Origin: Hyphomicrobiales bacterium
GTDB lineage: Bacteria > Pseudomonadota > Alphaproteobacteria > Rhizobiales > Rhizobiaceae
Direction: 5' to 3'
DNA: 64,000 nt
Assembly: GCA_900465685.1 (NCBI GenBank)
Contig: UEGR01000003.1
Location: 610,997 to 674,996 of the forward strand
The translations under genes and the position numbers were made by a program. The notes under the pieces were generated by a model that searched no databases, had not been told where the DNA came from, and was given only the letters and a program-made list of their open reading frames with translations. Shown piece after piece: positions 25,364 through 34,435 of this stretch (the first letter of the stretch is position 1; every line of letters starts with the position of its first letter).

Positions 25364-27421
25364 ATGCGGGCGACTGGTGGGGTACACAAGCGTTCATTCC
25401 TGGCGAGCAGCGGGCTCGCCGTCATTCTTGTCGCGATGGCATCGCAGTCACTCGCGCAGGAACAGAAAGCAGCCGAGAGCGAAAGCGACGTCAAGCTGAA
25501 GACGATCACCATCAAGGGCGATGGTGCAAAGGGCGATGCGACCTACAATACGCCCGCCGCAGTCAGCACCGTTTCCAGTGAAGAGCTGCGCCGTAATGGC
25601 GATGTGAAGCTGGACGATGTGCTGCGCGACAAGCCGGGCATTTTCACCCGCGTGAACGGCTCCCAGCCGGGTGTTGCCGTCAATATTCGCGGCTTTGAAG
25701 GTTCCGGACGCGTTAACATGATGGTTGACGGCGTTCGTCAGAACTTCCGCTTCACAGGCCACGAGGCACAGGGCTTCACCTATGTCGATCCTAACCTTCT
25801 CGCCGATATCGACATTTCACGCGGCGCAGTGACTGGCACCGGCGGCGGCGCACTTGCCGGCAGCGTCAATTTCCGCACGCTCGGCGTGGACGATATCGTC
25901 CGTCAGGGCCAGCAATATGGTGTCCTCGGACGCGCCTCCTGGGGCAGCAACGGCGTCGGTTTCTCTGAAATGCTGGCCGCCGGTGCGCGTGTCAATTCGA
26001 TGGGCGTTGCCGCTGCCATCAGCCGCCGCGATTCCAAGAACTACAAGGATGGCGATGGCGTCGAGCAGTCGGATACCGGACAGGAACTGACTTCGGGTCT
26101 CGTCAAGACCGAATTTGGTTTCGGCGAAGATCACAAGCTGTCGCTTGGCGGCGTTTTCTACAACAACGACTTTGGCGCCAATTCCTATGACCAGAACGTC
26201 AAGAACAAGACGTTCACGGCGAATTACAGCTACAACCCGTCGGATAACGACCTGATCGACCTGCATGTCAACGCTTACTACAACCGTCTCGACATGACCT
26301 ATTACAACAGCCTGTCCACGGGCCTTCCGGGCAGCGCGACAGGCCGTAGCATCACCGACAAGGGCTATGGTTTCGACATTTCGAACACATCGCGCTTCAA
26401 TGTCGGCGAAGTCGGCGTCAAGTGGAACTACGGCGTCGAATATTTCCGCGACAATATTTCGGGCGACAATTCCGGCGTCAATCCAGTCGACGGGCGCAGC
26501 AGCAACGGCGCAGTCTTCTCCGAGACCACCTTCAGCTACGGCATTGTCGACCTGATCGCCGGCCTGCGCTACGACTTCTTCAAAACGTCGGGCAGCGCCG
26601 ACACTGGACTGGCTGGCTTTGGCGAAAACGGCGTCTATGACGTCGATATTTCCAAGCAGCGTCTCGATCCAAAAATCACGCTGGCGATCAACGCGACCGA
26701 CTGGTTGCAGCCATACGTGACCTATTCCCAGAGCATGCGTTCGCCAACGCTTCAGGAAACCATGTTGGGCGGCAACCATCCCGGTTCGACAAGCGTCAGC
26801 TTCCTGCCGAATCCGACCCTTTCGCCTGAAACCCAGAAGGGTTGGGAAATCGGCGTCAACCTCAAGAAAGACGATCTGTTTCTTGCCGGAGATTCGCTGC
26901 GCCTGAAGGCCGATTATTACGACATGGATGTCGAGGACTACATCACGTCCACGTTCAACCCGACCTATCGCAAGTACCAGTTCGTCAATATCGACGGCAC
27001 TTCGCAGGTGCGCGGCTTCGAACTCGAAGCGATGTATGACGCAGGCATGGCCTTCGGCGGCATTACCTATACCCACTCGAAGTCGGATCTTCCGGCGCAG
27101 ACCGCAGGTCTCGGTGCAGGTCAGTACATGCCGGATGATGTCTTCTCGGTTAGCGGTGGTGCGCGTTTCCTCGAACGCAAGCTGACGGTTGGCGGTCGCT
27201 ACTCCTATGTTTCTGGCGGCGATACGGTCGATTACACCGGCGTTATCCAGTCCGACAGCTATGGCCTTGTGGATGTGTTCGCCAACTACAAGTTCACCGA
27301 CAACGTGGACCTGACGCTGAAGGTCAACAACCTGTTCGACAAGAGCTACACCCCATTCCTGAGCACGTCGGGCTCCGGTCAGGGACGTACGTTCCTCGTG
27401 GCGACACAGTTCCAGTTCTGA
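25364..27421 (+). CDS. bhuA: TonB-dependent outer-membrane haem receptor BhuA
   Basis: The 685-residue TonB-dependent receptor has a signal peptide over about residues 1-32 (ends SLAQ). A TonB-box-like LKTITIKGD follows at about 44, a plug domain to about 170 (TVSSEELRR, PGIFTRVNGSQPGVAVNIRG, MMVDGVRQ), then a 22-strand barrel with the conserved end VNNLFDKSYTP and a terminal Phe (LVATQFQF). It takes haem across the outer membrane using TonB energy and hands it to HmuT. ATG 25364 is chosen for AGAGGAAAT before it. IRO and ICE boxes lie upstream. Context and length fit BhuA of Brucella. Confidence 0.93.
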   Translation: MRATGGVHKRSFLASSGLAVILVAMASQSLAQEQKAAESESDVKLKTITIKGDGAKGDATYNTPAAVSTVSSEELRRNGDVKLDDVLRDKPGIFTRVNGSQPGVAVNIRGFEGSGRVNMMVDGVRQNFRFTGHEAQGFTYVDPNLLADIDISRGAVTGTGGGALAGSVNFRTLGVDDIVRQGQQYGVLGRASWGSNGVGFSEMLAAGARVNSMGVAAAISRRDSKNYKDGDGVEQSDTGQELTSGLVKTEFGFGEDHKLSLGGVFYNNDFGANSYDQNVKNKTFTANYSYNPSDNDLIDLHVNAYYNRLDMTYYNSLSTGLPGSATGRSITDKGYGFDISNTSRFNVGEVGVKWNYGVEYFRDNISGDNSGVNPVDGRSSNGAVFSETTFSYGIVDLIAGLRYDFFKTSGSADTGLAGFGENGVYDVDISKQRLDPKITLAINATDWLQPYVTYSQSMRSPTLQETMLGGNHPGSTSVSFLPNPTLSPETQKGWEIGVNLKKDDLFLAGDSLRLKADYYDMDVEDYITSTFNPTYRKYQFVNIDGTSQVRGFELEAMYDAGMAFGGITYTHSKSDLPAQTAGLGAGQYMPDDVFSVSGGARFLERKLTVGGRYSYVSGGDTVDYTGVIQSDSYGLVDVFANYKFTDNVDLTLKVNNLFDKSYTPFLSTSGSGQGRTFLVATQFQF

Positions 27422-27643
27422 TCCGAGGCAAGTGCCCCGGACATGATCTAACCGTCGCATCTTTGAAGGCTGGCCAACCTCTGACCGCGGCTGCGGCCTT
27501 CTGATCCCGAGATGTGACGCGGCGCGTGCGGCCCTACCACCGCACGCGCCGGAAATACGAGTTCAGGTTTCTGGCCATGCCAACCAGAAAACCCGCTATA
27601 GTCGATCAAAAGCCAGTCCAAACCCAATGGAAAAGGATGAGCC

Positions 27644-27958
27644 ATGTTCATAGCCATGAATCGCTTCAAGGTACGTATCGGCAGCGAGGCCGATTTCGAA
27701 GCTGTCTGGAAAAACCGCGATTCCACGCTTTCCGAGCTTCCGGGCTTCGAAATGTTCCACCTGCTGCGCGGCGCGACCAATGAAGAGGAAGGCTATACGC
27801 TGTATGCTTCCCATACGGTCTGGCGCAGCCGTGACGATTTCACCTTCTGGACCAAGTCCGAACAGTTCCGCGACGCGCACCGCAATGCCGGAACCAATAA
27901 GCCTCTCTATCTCGGACCGCCGCAGTTTGAAGGCTTCAGTGCCGTCGAAGGCGCATAA
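27644..27958 (+). CDS. bhuQ: Haem-degrading monooxygenase, BhuQ/IsdG type
   Basis: The 104-residue dimeric ferredoxin-like (ABM) protein carries the IsdG/IsdI catalytic triad at Asn6, Trp69 and His79, with the same Trp-to-His spacing of ten as IsdI. These enzymes open the porphyrin ring of ruffled haem and release iron. In Brucella abortus the BhuQ haem oxygenase is encoded near the bhu genes. GAAAAGGATGAGCC precedes the ATG. It lies 222 bases after bhuA on the same strand, with no visible terminator between, so it may be cotranscribed or have its own promoter. Another antibiotic-biosynthesis-type monooxygenase is the alternative. Confidence 0.87.
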   Translation: MFIAMNRFKVRIGSEADFEAVWKNRDSTLSELPGFEMFHLLRGATNEEEGYTLYASHTVWRSRDDFTFWTKSEQFRDAHRNAGTNKPLYLGPPQFEGFSAVEGA

Positions 27959-28090
27959 GTCACTGTCTCGCCCACCTTTTCCACAAGGTGCGGCGAAATG
28001 GCACAGTTTCTGTCGGTGACGCTTTCACATCGTTGCCGACGAAGCAATTAAACACCCAATTCATGTGTAAACATGGGTAGTTAACTCATA

Positions 28091-28107
28091 TTTAGAATGA
28101 TTCTAAG
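28091..28107. promoter_or_regulatory. Irr-type iron control element upstream of bfd-bfr
   Basis: TTTAGAATGATTCTAAG matches the ICE consensus except for the last base. A further half site (TTTAGAA near 28117) follows. It stands about 310 bases before bfd, inside the long gap 27959-28416. Irr represses bacterioferritin genes under iron limitation in rhizobia, which fits. Confidence 0.78.
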
Positions 28108-28255
28108 TAATTGTTTTTTAGAACATTTCAAAAACATAGAATTTGACAGATACCCTGCTCCCCAGCCATAACCTGACCTAGTTTGGTGAGTTTAATAGAC
28201 CGCCTAAATAGACCTTTAATGTTCGGGCCTTTAACCCTTGCAATTGGAGGAACCA

Positions 28256-28423
28256 TTGTCCGGTTCATCTTGGCCTCGCGCCACCAGTAAAATAACGCTG
28301 CGCGTTTCCAGCAGCCGTCTTGAAGTAGAAGTACCGGGCAATCAGGTAAACTTCCTCCATTTTTCGCATTCCGCGTCATTTTTTTACTGCCAGAATGGCA
28401 TGGGAGCATTCGTCTCATGCTAG
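28256..28423 (+). CDS. Possible leader ORF overlapping the bfd start
   Basis: A 55-codon frame starts at TTG 28256, four bases after a perfect GGAGGA, and ends at TAG 28421-28423. That stop overlaps the bfd start codon region (bfd ATG at 28417). The predicted peptide is basic, with the hydrophobic strand pattern VNFLHFSH and two cysteines. I recognise no family. The start signal and overlap are seen in the sequence; that it is translated, or regulates bfd-bfr by coupling, is inference. It could be leader RNA only. Confidence 0.3.
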   Translation: MSGSSWPRATSKITLRVSSSRLEVEVPGNQVNFLHFSHSASFFYCQNGMGAFVSC

Positions 28424-28728
28424 TTTGCAGCTGTAACGTCATTACAGATAAAGATATCGAAGCAGTTGTGATCGAACTTCTCGATCAGGACTGCTGGCAA
28501 CTTATCGTTCCCGGCACCGTCTATAATGCCATGTCCAAGCGCGGCCGCTGCTGCGGCTGCTTCCCAAACGTCGTAGAAACGATCATAAGGGTGACTGAAG
28601 AGTATCATCTTCGTCACAACCAAATGGACGAAAACGTCATCCAGTTCATGGATCGTGTACGTTCTCTACGCGACAAATTCGGGAGTTCATGGAATGAAAG
28701 GCGAACCAAAGGTCATCGAGCGGCTTAA
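28417..28728 (+). CDS. bfd: Bacterioferritin-associated ferredoxin Bfd
   Basis: The 103-residue protein has the [2Fe-2S] BFD domain in its first 60 residues, with ligands Cys4, Cys6, Cys45 and Cys48 (CSC, then RGRCCGC). Bfd passes electrons to the haem of bacterioferritin so that stored Fe(III) is reduced and released. Enteric Bfd is only about 64 residues; here a basic tail (60-103) follows, whose last part overlaps the bfr start by 35 bases. GGGAG stands 11 bases before the ATG. An Irr-type box lies upstream. Storage and release are thus encoded together. Confidence 0.9.
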   Translation: MLVCSCNVITDKDIEAVVIELLDQDCWQLIVPGTVYNAMSKRGRCCGCFPNVVETIIRVTEEYHLRHNQMDENVIQFMDRVRSLRDKFGSSWNERRTKGHRAA

Positions 28729-29179
28729 CGAGGCTCTGTTTCTTGAGCTCGGTGCCGTCAACCAGTATTGGCTGCATTACCGCCTGCTGAACGACTGGGG
28801 TTTCACGCGTCTTGCCAAGAAAGAGCGTGAAGAATCCATCGAAGAGATGCATCACGCTGACAAGATCATCGACCGCATCATCTTCCTCGAAGGTCACCCA
28901 AACCTGCAGACTCTCGCACCACTGCGCATCGGCCAGAACGTCAAGGAAGTTCTGGAAGCCGATCTTGCCGGTGAATATGACGCCCGCGCTTCCTACAAGA
29001 AGTCGCGTGAAATCTGCGATCAGCTCGGCGACTACGTTTCCAAGCAGCTTTTTGACGAGCTTCTGGCAGACGAAGAAGGCCATATCGACTTCCTCGAAAC
29101 CCAGCTCGACCTGCTGGCGAAAATCGGTGAAGAGCGCTACGGCCAGCTGAACGCCGCTCCTGCGGACGCAGCCGAATAA
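28694..29179 (+). CDS. bfr: Bacterioferritin
   Basis: The 161-residue four-helix ferritin has the bacterioferritin features. Met52 (EMHHADK) is the haem ligand at the two-fold axis, and the diiron ferroxidase residues Glu18, Glu51 and His54 are present, with the C-terminal pair in [12 protein letters not shown]. It forms a 24-subunit shell that oxidises and stores iron. ATG 28694 is chosen from the family start [15 protein letters not shown]; it lies inside the end of bfd. Its tail is Ala-rich (APADAAE). A strong terminator follows. Confidence 0.96.
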   Translation: MKGEPKVIERLNEALFLELGAVNQYWLHYRLLNDWGFTRLAKKEREESIEEMHHADKIIDRIIFLEGHPNLQTLAPLRIGQNVKEVLEADLAGEYDARASYKKSREICDQLGDYVSKQLFDELLADEEGHIDFLETQLDLLAKIGEERYGQLNAAPADAAE

Positions 29180-29201
29180 GCCTGTTTTTCCAGGTGCTCC
29201 G

Positions 29202-29230
29202 AAGCCGGGACCTCCAGTCCCGGCTTTTTT
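29202..29230 (+). terminator. Rho-independent terminator after bfr
   Basis: A perfect ten-base-pair stem AAGCCGGGAC/GTCCCGGCTT with loop CTCCA is followed by a run of T (to 29230). Confidence 0.92.
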
Positions 29231-29331
29231 ATTGCCGCGCTGCGGCAACCACTCATGGCATCCAAGCTTTACCTTGGCCCCTTTGTCGTGGTATTGCGCC
29301 CGCAATTTCCGAAATTTGCAAGGTTCCCCCA

Positions 29332-30645
29332 ATGAGCGCACCGCGCGTCAGTTTCGTTTCACTTGGCTGCCCGAAGGCGCTGGTCGATTCCGAACGCATC
29401 ATCACCAGCCTCCGCTCGGAAGGCTATGAAATCTCCCGCAAGCATGACGGCGCCGATCTGGTAATCGTCAATACATGCGGCTTTCTCGATTCTGCACGCG
29501 ACGAGTCGCTTGACGCCATCGGCCTCGCACTCAACGAAAACGGCAAGGTGATTGTTACCGGTTGCCTCGGCGCGGAACCGGATGTCATTCGCGAACGTCA
29601 CCCGAACGTGCTCGCCATCACCGGCCCGCAGGCCTATGAAAGCGTGATGAGCGCCGTGCACGAAGCCGCCCCGCCAGCACATGATCCGTTCGTTGATCTG
29701 GTGCCGCCGCAGGGTGTGAAGCTCACGCCACGCCATTACGCCTATCTCAAAATTTCCGAAGGCTGCTCCAACCGCTGCTCTTTCTGCATCATTCCGGCGC
29801 TGCGCGGCGATCTCGTCTCGCGCCCGATCGATCAGGTGCTGCGTGAGGCCGAAAAGCTGGTGACAGCCGGCGTCAAGGAAATCCTCGTCATTTCGCAGGA
29901 TACGAGCGCCTACGGCCTCGACATCAAGTATCAGGAAGCCATGTGGCAGGACCGCACCGTCCGCACAAAGTTCCTCGATCTGTCGCGCGAACTGGGTGAC
30001 ATGGGCGTCTGGGTGCGCATGCACTATGTCTACCCCTACCCGCATGTCGATGAAGTCATTCCACTGATGGCGGAAGGCAAAATCCTGCCTTACCTCGACA
30101 TTCCGTTTCAGCATGCTTCGCCTGCCGTTCTGAAAAACATGCGCCGCCCGGCGCATCAGGAAAAGACCTCGCGCCGCATTCAGGCATGGCGCGAAACCTG
30201 CCCGGATCTGGCTGTACGCTCGACTTTCATCGTCGGCTATCCCGGTGAAACGGAAGAAGATTTCCAGCTGCTGCTCGACTGGCTCGATGAAGCCAAGATT
30301 GAACGCGCCGGCTGCTTCAAATATGAGCCAGTCAAGGGCGCAAAGGCCAATGATCTCGGCCTCGAACAGGTGCCGGAAGAAATCAAGGAATCGCGCTGGC
30401 ATCGTTTCATGGCCAAGCAGCAGCAGATTTCCACCAATCTTCTCAAGAAGAAGGTCGGCAAGCGCCTGCCCGTCATTATCGACGAGGCGAATGGCACAGT
30501 CGCCAAGGGTCGCACCCGCTATGACGCGCCGGAAATCGACGGCAGCGTGCATATCCAGTCGCGTCGTCCGCTGCGCGTTGGCGATATCGTTACTGTGAAG
30601 GTCGAAGCGAGCGACGCATACGATCTGCACGGCATCGCGGTCTAA
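29332..30645 (+). CDS. rimO: Ribosomal protein S12 methylthiotransferase RimO
   Basis: The 437-residue protein has the three RimO parts: an N-terminal UPF0004 domain starting [16 protein letters not shown] with its Fe-S cysteines, a radical SAM domain with the CxxxCxxC cluster in GCSNRCSFC near residues 144-152, and a C-terminal TRAM domain (from about 370). RimO adds a methylthio group to an aspartate of ribosomal protein S12. ATG 29332 gives the usual length. The next gene's ATG overlaps its stop (TAATG), so the two are cotranscribed. Confidence 0.95.
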   Translation: MSAPRVSFVSLGCPKALVDSERIITSLRSEGYEISRKHDGADLVIVNTCGFLDSARDESLDAIGLALNENGKVIVTGCLGAEPDVIRERHPNVLAITGPQAYESVMSAVHEAAPPAHDPFVDLVPPQGVKLTPRHYAYLKISEGCSNRCSFCIIPALRGDLVSRPIDQVLREAEKLVTAGVKEILVISQDTSAYGLDIKYQEAMWQDRTVRTKFLDLSRELGDMGVWVRMHYVYPYPHVDEVIPLMAEGKILPYLDIPFQHASPAVLKNMRRPAHQEKTSRRIQAWRETCPDLAVRSTFIVGYPGETEEDFQLLLDWLDEAKIERAGCFKYEPVKGAKANDLGLEQVPEEIKESRWHRFMAKQQQISTNLLKKKVGKRLPVIIDEANGTVAKGRTRYDAPEIDGSVHIQSRRPLRVGDIVTVKVEASDAYDLHGIAV

Positions 30646-31112
30646 TGGCGGCTTCGGCAGCCATTGCCATCAGAAAAGCAACATCGGCAGATGTGGCGGC
30701 GATCGTCGCCATGCTTGCCGATGATGCGCTTGGCGCAAAGCGCGAAGACGCCAGCCTGCCATTACGCGACGAATACAGGAACGCCTTTGCAGCCATCGAT
30801 GCCGACCCGAACCAGTTTCTGACGGTCGTCGAGCATGACGGGCGGATTATCGGCTGCATGCAACTGAGCTTCATTCCGGGCCTTTCTCGCATGGGTCAAT
30901 GGCGCGGCCAAATTGAAAGCGTGCGTATCGCAAGCGATATTCGCGGCGGTGGTATCGGTCGTCAGATGATCGAATGGGCCATCGAAAAATGCCGCGAACG
31001 GGGCTGCGGGCTGGTGCAGCTTACGACCGATAAATCCCGTTCCGATGCGCTGCGCTTTTACCAGTCGCTCGGTTTCACCGACAGCCATGAAGGCCTTAAA
31101 CTGTCGCTCTAG
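30645..31112 (+). CDS. GNAT family N-acetyltransferase
   Basis: The 155-residue GNAT-fold acetyltransferase shows motif A as VRIASDIRGGGIGRQMIEWAI near residues 92-112 (R-G-G-G-I-G/R for acetyl-CoA) and motif B with LVQLTTDKSRSDALRFYQSLGF near 125-146. The substrate is unknown; small amines or proteins are typical. Its ATG overlaps the rimO stop. Its TAG stop is partly supplied by the palindromic repeat that starts at 31111. Confidence 0.87.
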   Translation: MAASAAIAIRKATSADVAAIVAMLADDALGAKREDASLPLRDEYRNAFAAIDADPNQFLTVVEHDGRIIGCMQLSFIPGLSRMGQWRGQIESVRIASDIRGGGIGRQMIEWAIEKCRERGCGLVQLTTDKSRSDALRFYQSLGFTDSHEGLKLSL

Positions 31113-31208
31113 AGCGCGTTTCGATCTGATTGAATCAGATCGACGCTCTAATCCTTTATTTTAACGCGCATCTTGTCCGAAAACCGTTTCACACTTTTCG
31201 GGATGCGC
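31111..31208 (+). repeat. Palindromic intergenic repeat, copy 2
   Basis: A first palindrome (AGAGCG ... CGATCTGATT/AATCAGATCG ... CGCTCT, 31111-31149) is followed by the core 31166-31208 with arms GCGCATC/GATGCGC outside and CCGAAAA/TTTTCGG inside, around CCGTTTCACAC. The repeat starts inside the TAG stop of the upstream gene. Confidence 0.85.
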
Positions 31209-31246
31209 TTTAAGAAAGCAGCACAGTCATCTTGATCCAAAAGAAA

Positions 31247-31267
31247 AAGGGCGCCCGACGCGCCCTT
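31247..31267. terminator. Bidirectional terminator between GNAT gene and bmp gene
   Basis: Stem AAGGGCGC/GCGCCCTT with loop CCGAC is flanked by an A-run on the left and CTTTTTT on the right, so it can end transcripts from both sides. Confidence 0.85.
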
Positions 31268-31289
31268 CTTTTTTAGCCTGTATAAGGGC

Positions 31290-32357
31290 TTACTGTGGCA
31301 GCTTGTCGTCTACGCCCGCGACGTAGAAATTCATGCCGAGCAAGGTCTTGTCGTCAGCATGTTCGCCAGCCTTGAGCCATTCCGAACCGTCCTGCTTCTT
31401 GATCGGACCGGTGAACGGCTTCAACTCGCCGGACTTGATCTTGGCCACGGTTTCCTCGGCCATTTTCTTCACGTCACCCGGCATGTTGGTGAACGGCGCC
31501 ATCTTGACGAGGCCTTCATTCATGCCCCACCAGATGTCCTGGCTCTTCCAGGTGCCGTCGAGAACGGCCTTGGCGCGGTCGATGTAGTATGGACCCCATT
31601 CGTCAATGGTTGCGCTCAACTGCGTCTTCGGCGCAAACTTGATCATGTCCGAAGCCTGACCAAAGGCCTTGATACCGCGTTCGGCTGCAACCTGAATGGC
31701 GGCAGTGGAATCGGTGTGCTGTGTCAGAATATCGACGCCCTGATCAATCAGGGCCTTGGCGGCATCGGCTTCCTTACCTGGATCGAACCACGAATTGGCC
31801 CAGATGACCTTGACCTTGAAATCCGGGTTGATCGACTGCGCACCCAGCATGAAAGCGTTGATGCCCTGCACCACTTCCGGCACCGGCACGGAGGCGATAT
31901 AGCCTGCTACGCCCTTGGTGGAGAGCTTTGCGGCGATCTGTCCCTGAACATACCGGCCTTCATAGAAACGCGCATTATAGACCGAGACATTGTCGGCGGT
32001 CTTATAACCGGTGGCGTGCTCGAACTTCACCTTGGGGAACTTCTTGGCGACCTTGATCGTCGGGTCCATGTAACCGAACGACGTTGTGAAGATCAGCGTG
32101 TTGCCAGCGCGTGCCAGACGTTCGATGGAGCGCTCGGCATCAGCACCTTCCGGCACGTTTTCGAGATAGGTCGTTTCAACCTTGTCGCCGAGAGCCTCGA
32201 CCAGTTCTTTGCGCGCCTGATCGTGCTGATAGGTCCAGCCGAAATCGCCCGGAGGTCCGATATAGATGAAGCCGATCTTGAGTTTTTCTTCCGCATGCGC
32301 CGCGCCGCCGAGCATAAAGCTCGCAGCTGTAGCGAAGGCCATAAGCGTCTTTTTCAT
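31290..32357 (-). CDS. BMP family ABC transporter substrate-binding protein
   Basis: The 355-residue protein has a signal peptide (MKKTLMAFATAASFMLGGAA, then HAEE). The BMP/PnrA-like fold begins KIGFIYIGPPGDFGWTYQHD, continues with FTTSFGYMDPTIKVAKKFP, and ends GMNFYVAGVDDKLPQ. Members bind nucleosides or purine derivatives in the periplasm. ATG 32357 has AGGGAAC before it; an upstream in-frame start would lengthen the basic region only. It is the last gene of an ABC operon in the order ATPase, permease, permease, binding protein. The exact ligand cannot be told. Confidence 0.9.
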   Translation of the reverse strand: MKKTLMAFATAASFMLGGAAHAEEKLKIGFIYIGPPGDFGWTYQHDQARKELVEALGDKVETTYLENVPEGADAERSIERLARAGNTLIFTTSFGYMDPTIKVAKKFPKVKFEHATGYKTADNVSVYNARFYEGRYVQGQIAAKLSTKGVAGYIASVPVPEVVQGINAFMLGAQSINPDFKVKVIWANSWFDPGKEADAAKALIDQGVDILTQHTDSTAAIQVAAERGIKAFGQASDMIKFAPKTQLSATIDEWGPYYIDRAKAVLDGTWKSQDIWWGMNEGLVKMAPFTNMPGDVKKMAEETVAKIKSGELKPFTGPIKKQDGSEWLKAGEHADDKTLLGMNFYVAGVDDKLPQ

Positions 32358-32427
32358 GTTCCCTGCACTCCTTGTTGACACCCAATATTCAAAACAAAAG
32401 CTGTTGGGAGCAGCGTTCGTTTAACCC

Positions 32428-33348
32428 CTACCTGTCCGGTACGAACGGCTTGCCGAGCGATGCGGGCGTATTCATCATCGTCAGGCGTTTGTTGCGCGAG
32501 ATGATCACCAGCACCACGATGGTCGCGATATAAGGCAATGCCGACAACAACTGCGATGGCATGCCAAAACCAAGTGCCTGCGCGTGCAACTGCCCAATGG
32601 TGACCGCACCGAAAAGATAAGCCCCGATCAGCACCCGCCATGGCCGCCACGAGGCGAAAACGACGAGCGCGAGTGCGATCCAGCCGCGACCGGCCGTCAT
32701 GTTTTCCACCCATTGCGGCACATAGACGAGAGAGAGCTGCGCGCCTGCGAGGCCAGCGCAGGCCCCGCCGAACAGCACCGCCAGATAGCGTGTGCGCACC
32801 ACATGGACGCCAAGCGCATGGGCGGAGCCGTGGCTATCGCCTATAGCGCGCAAGGTGAGACCCGCGCGTGTGCGGAACAGGAACCACGTCACGCCTGCAA
32901 CCAGTAGCAGCGAGAAATAGAAGATCGGATCCTGCCCGAACAGGAACCGCCCGACCAGAGGGATTTCCGTGAGATATGGAATATAGATGGCCTCGAGCCG
33001 AACGCCCGGAATGCCGACAAAGCTCTCACCCAGCATGGCCGAAGCACCGATGCCCAGAATGGTCAGCGCAAGGCCAGTCGCCACCTGATTGGTGACGAGA
33101 GTGAGCGTCAGGAAACCGAAAATGGCTGAAAACAAGGTGCCAACGGCAATGCCCGCCAAAAGGCCCAGCCAAGCCGAGCCGGTAAGCTGCGCTGCGGCAA
33201 AGCCGGAAACAGCGCCCATCAGCATCATACCTTCAACGCCGAGATTGAGCACGCCGGAACGTTCCACCACCAGTTCGCCAATGGCTGCGATCAGCAGCGG
33301 CGTTGCGGCAGTGGCAATTGTGAGGAGAATGGCCTGGGTCAGTTCCAT
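32428..33348 (-). CDS. ABC transporter permease (BMP/nucleoside type), second subunit
   Basis: The 306-residue membrane protein has eight to ten helices and belongs to the BPD_transp_2 family. It shows the typical VVERSGVLNLGVEGMMLMGA near residues 27-46 and a coupling region near SHGSAHALGVHVVRTRYLAV. It pairs with the permease encoded just upstream to form the channel of a nucleoside-like importer. ATG 33348 (MELTQAIL) is chosen because it lies four bases after the previous stop; the longer frame would overlap the upstream gene by 62 bases. Confidence 0.9.
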   Translation of the reverse strand: MELTQAILLTIATAATPLLIAAIGELVVERSGVLNLGVEGMMLMGAVSGFAAAQLTGSAWLGLLAGIAVGTLFSAIFGFLTLTLVTNQVATGLALTILGIGASAMLGESFVGIPGVRLEAIYIPYLTEIPLVGRFLFGQDPIFYFSLLLVAGVTWFLFRTRAGLTLRAIGDSHGSAHALGVHVVRTRYLAVLFGGACAGLAGAQLSLVYVPQWVENMTAGRGWIALALVVFASWRPWRVLIGAYLFGAVTIGQLHAQALGFGMPSQLLSALPYIATIVVLVIISRNKRLTMMNTPASLGKPFVPDR

Positions 33349-33352
33349 CGGA

Positions 33353-34435
33353 TCAGGCCTTTCCCGCTTTGCGCGCGCTGACAAAACGAATGCGGTAGAG
33401 AATGAGCGTATCACAGGCGAGCACGAAGAACAGGATCATTCCCTGGAACACGCGCGCCGATTTTTCTGAAATGCCGATGGCTACCTGCGCCGCCTCGCCG
33501 CCGAGATAGGACAGCGCCAGCACAAGCCCCGCTGCGATTGCACCCAGCGGATTGAGACGCCCCAGAAACGCGACAATGATTGCGGTGAAACCATAGCCCG
33601 GCGAGATAACCGGACGAAGCTGCCCGATAGCACCGGATGTTTCTGCAATGCCTGCAAGCCCGGCAAGCGCGCCCGAAACGGCAAAGACAAAGAAAACCAG
33701 CTTGCCCGAGCTGAAACCCGCAAAGCGCCCGGCCCGCGGGCTCTGGCCAATAACCTTGACCTCGAAGCCCTTTAGCGTGTGCTTGAGCATAAACCAGACC
33801 AGCACGGCGGCAATCAGCGCCAGAATGAAGCCCCAATGAGCGCGGCCTGATTCACTCCAGATTTCCGGCAGAATAGCGCTTTCATTAAACTGGCGCGTTT
33901 CCGGGAAGTTGTAGCCTTCCGGGTTGCGCCACGGTCCGCGCACCAGCCAGTCGAGAAAGAGCTGTGCGACATAGACCAGCATCAGGCTGGTGAGAATTTC
34001 GTTCGTGTTGAACCGCACCTTGAGGAAGGCCGGAACCGACGCATAGGCGGCGCCGCCCGCCATGCCCATCAGCATCATCAGTGGTAGAACAATCCACGAC
34101 TGAAAATCGGGAAAAAGCACCGGCAAAATGGAGCCTGCGACGGCACCCATGATGAATTGCCCTTCGGCACCGATATTCCAGTTGTTCGACAGAAAGCAGA
34201 CGCACAGGCCCACCGAGATCAGGATCAGCGGCGCGGCTTTGACCAGCAATTCATGCCACGACCAGATATCGAACAAAGGCTCGACGAAGAACACATACAG
34301 TGCGTTGAATGGGTCTTTGCCCATCAAGGCGAAAGCGAGCCCGCCAAAAATGAAAGTAAGCGCCAAAGCCAGCAAGGGCGACAAGGAGCTGAAAAGCTTC
34401 GACGGCTGTGGCCGTTTGACGAGTTCGATCCGCAT
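33353..34435 (-). CDS. ABC transporter permease (BMP/nucleoside type), first subunit
   Basis: The 360-residue permease of the BPD_transp_2 family has about nine helices. NNWNIGAEGQFIMGAVAGS near residues 85-103 is the motif shared by this half of nucleoside and branched-type importers. VIGQSPRAGRFAGFSSGKLV near 225 is the coupling region. Its ATG at 34435 overlaps the ATPase stop, so the genes are coupled. Confidence 0.9.
   Translation of the reverse strand: MRIELVKRPQPSKLFSSLSPLLALALTFIFGGLAFALMGKDPFNALYVFFVEPLFDIWSWHELLVKAAPLILISVGLCVCFLSNNWNIGAEGQFIMGAVAGSILPVLFPDFQSWIVLPLMMLMGMAGGAAYASVPAFLKVRFNTNEILTSLMLVYVAQLFLDWLVRGPWRNPEGYNFPETRQFNESAILPEIWSESGRAHWGFILALIAAVLVWFMLKHTLKGFEVKVIGQSPRAGRFAGFSSGKLVFFVFAVSGALAGLAGIAETSGAIGQLRPVISPGYGFTAIIVAFLGRLNPLGAIAAGLVLALSYLGGEAAQVAIGISEKSARVFQGMILFFVLACDTLILYRIRFVSARKAGKA

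Noticed and set aside
25817..27460. 547-codon open frame antisense to bhuA
   Set aside because: It is the mirror of the receptor's codon bias; it has no ribosome binding site or family motif, and the sense gene is certain.
28128..28442. Minus-strand frame before bfd considered as a transposase remnant
   Set aside because: No transposase motif or inverted repeats were seen; the stretch is more simply the bfd leader.
29359..30630. 423-codon open frame antisense to rimO
   Set aside because: Composition is that of a shadow frame in GC-rich coding DNA, and rimO explains the region fully.
31359..32378. 339-codon frame antisense to the BMP binding protein
   Set aside because: There is no recognisable domain; the opposite strand encodes a complete family member with signal peptide.
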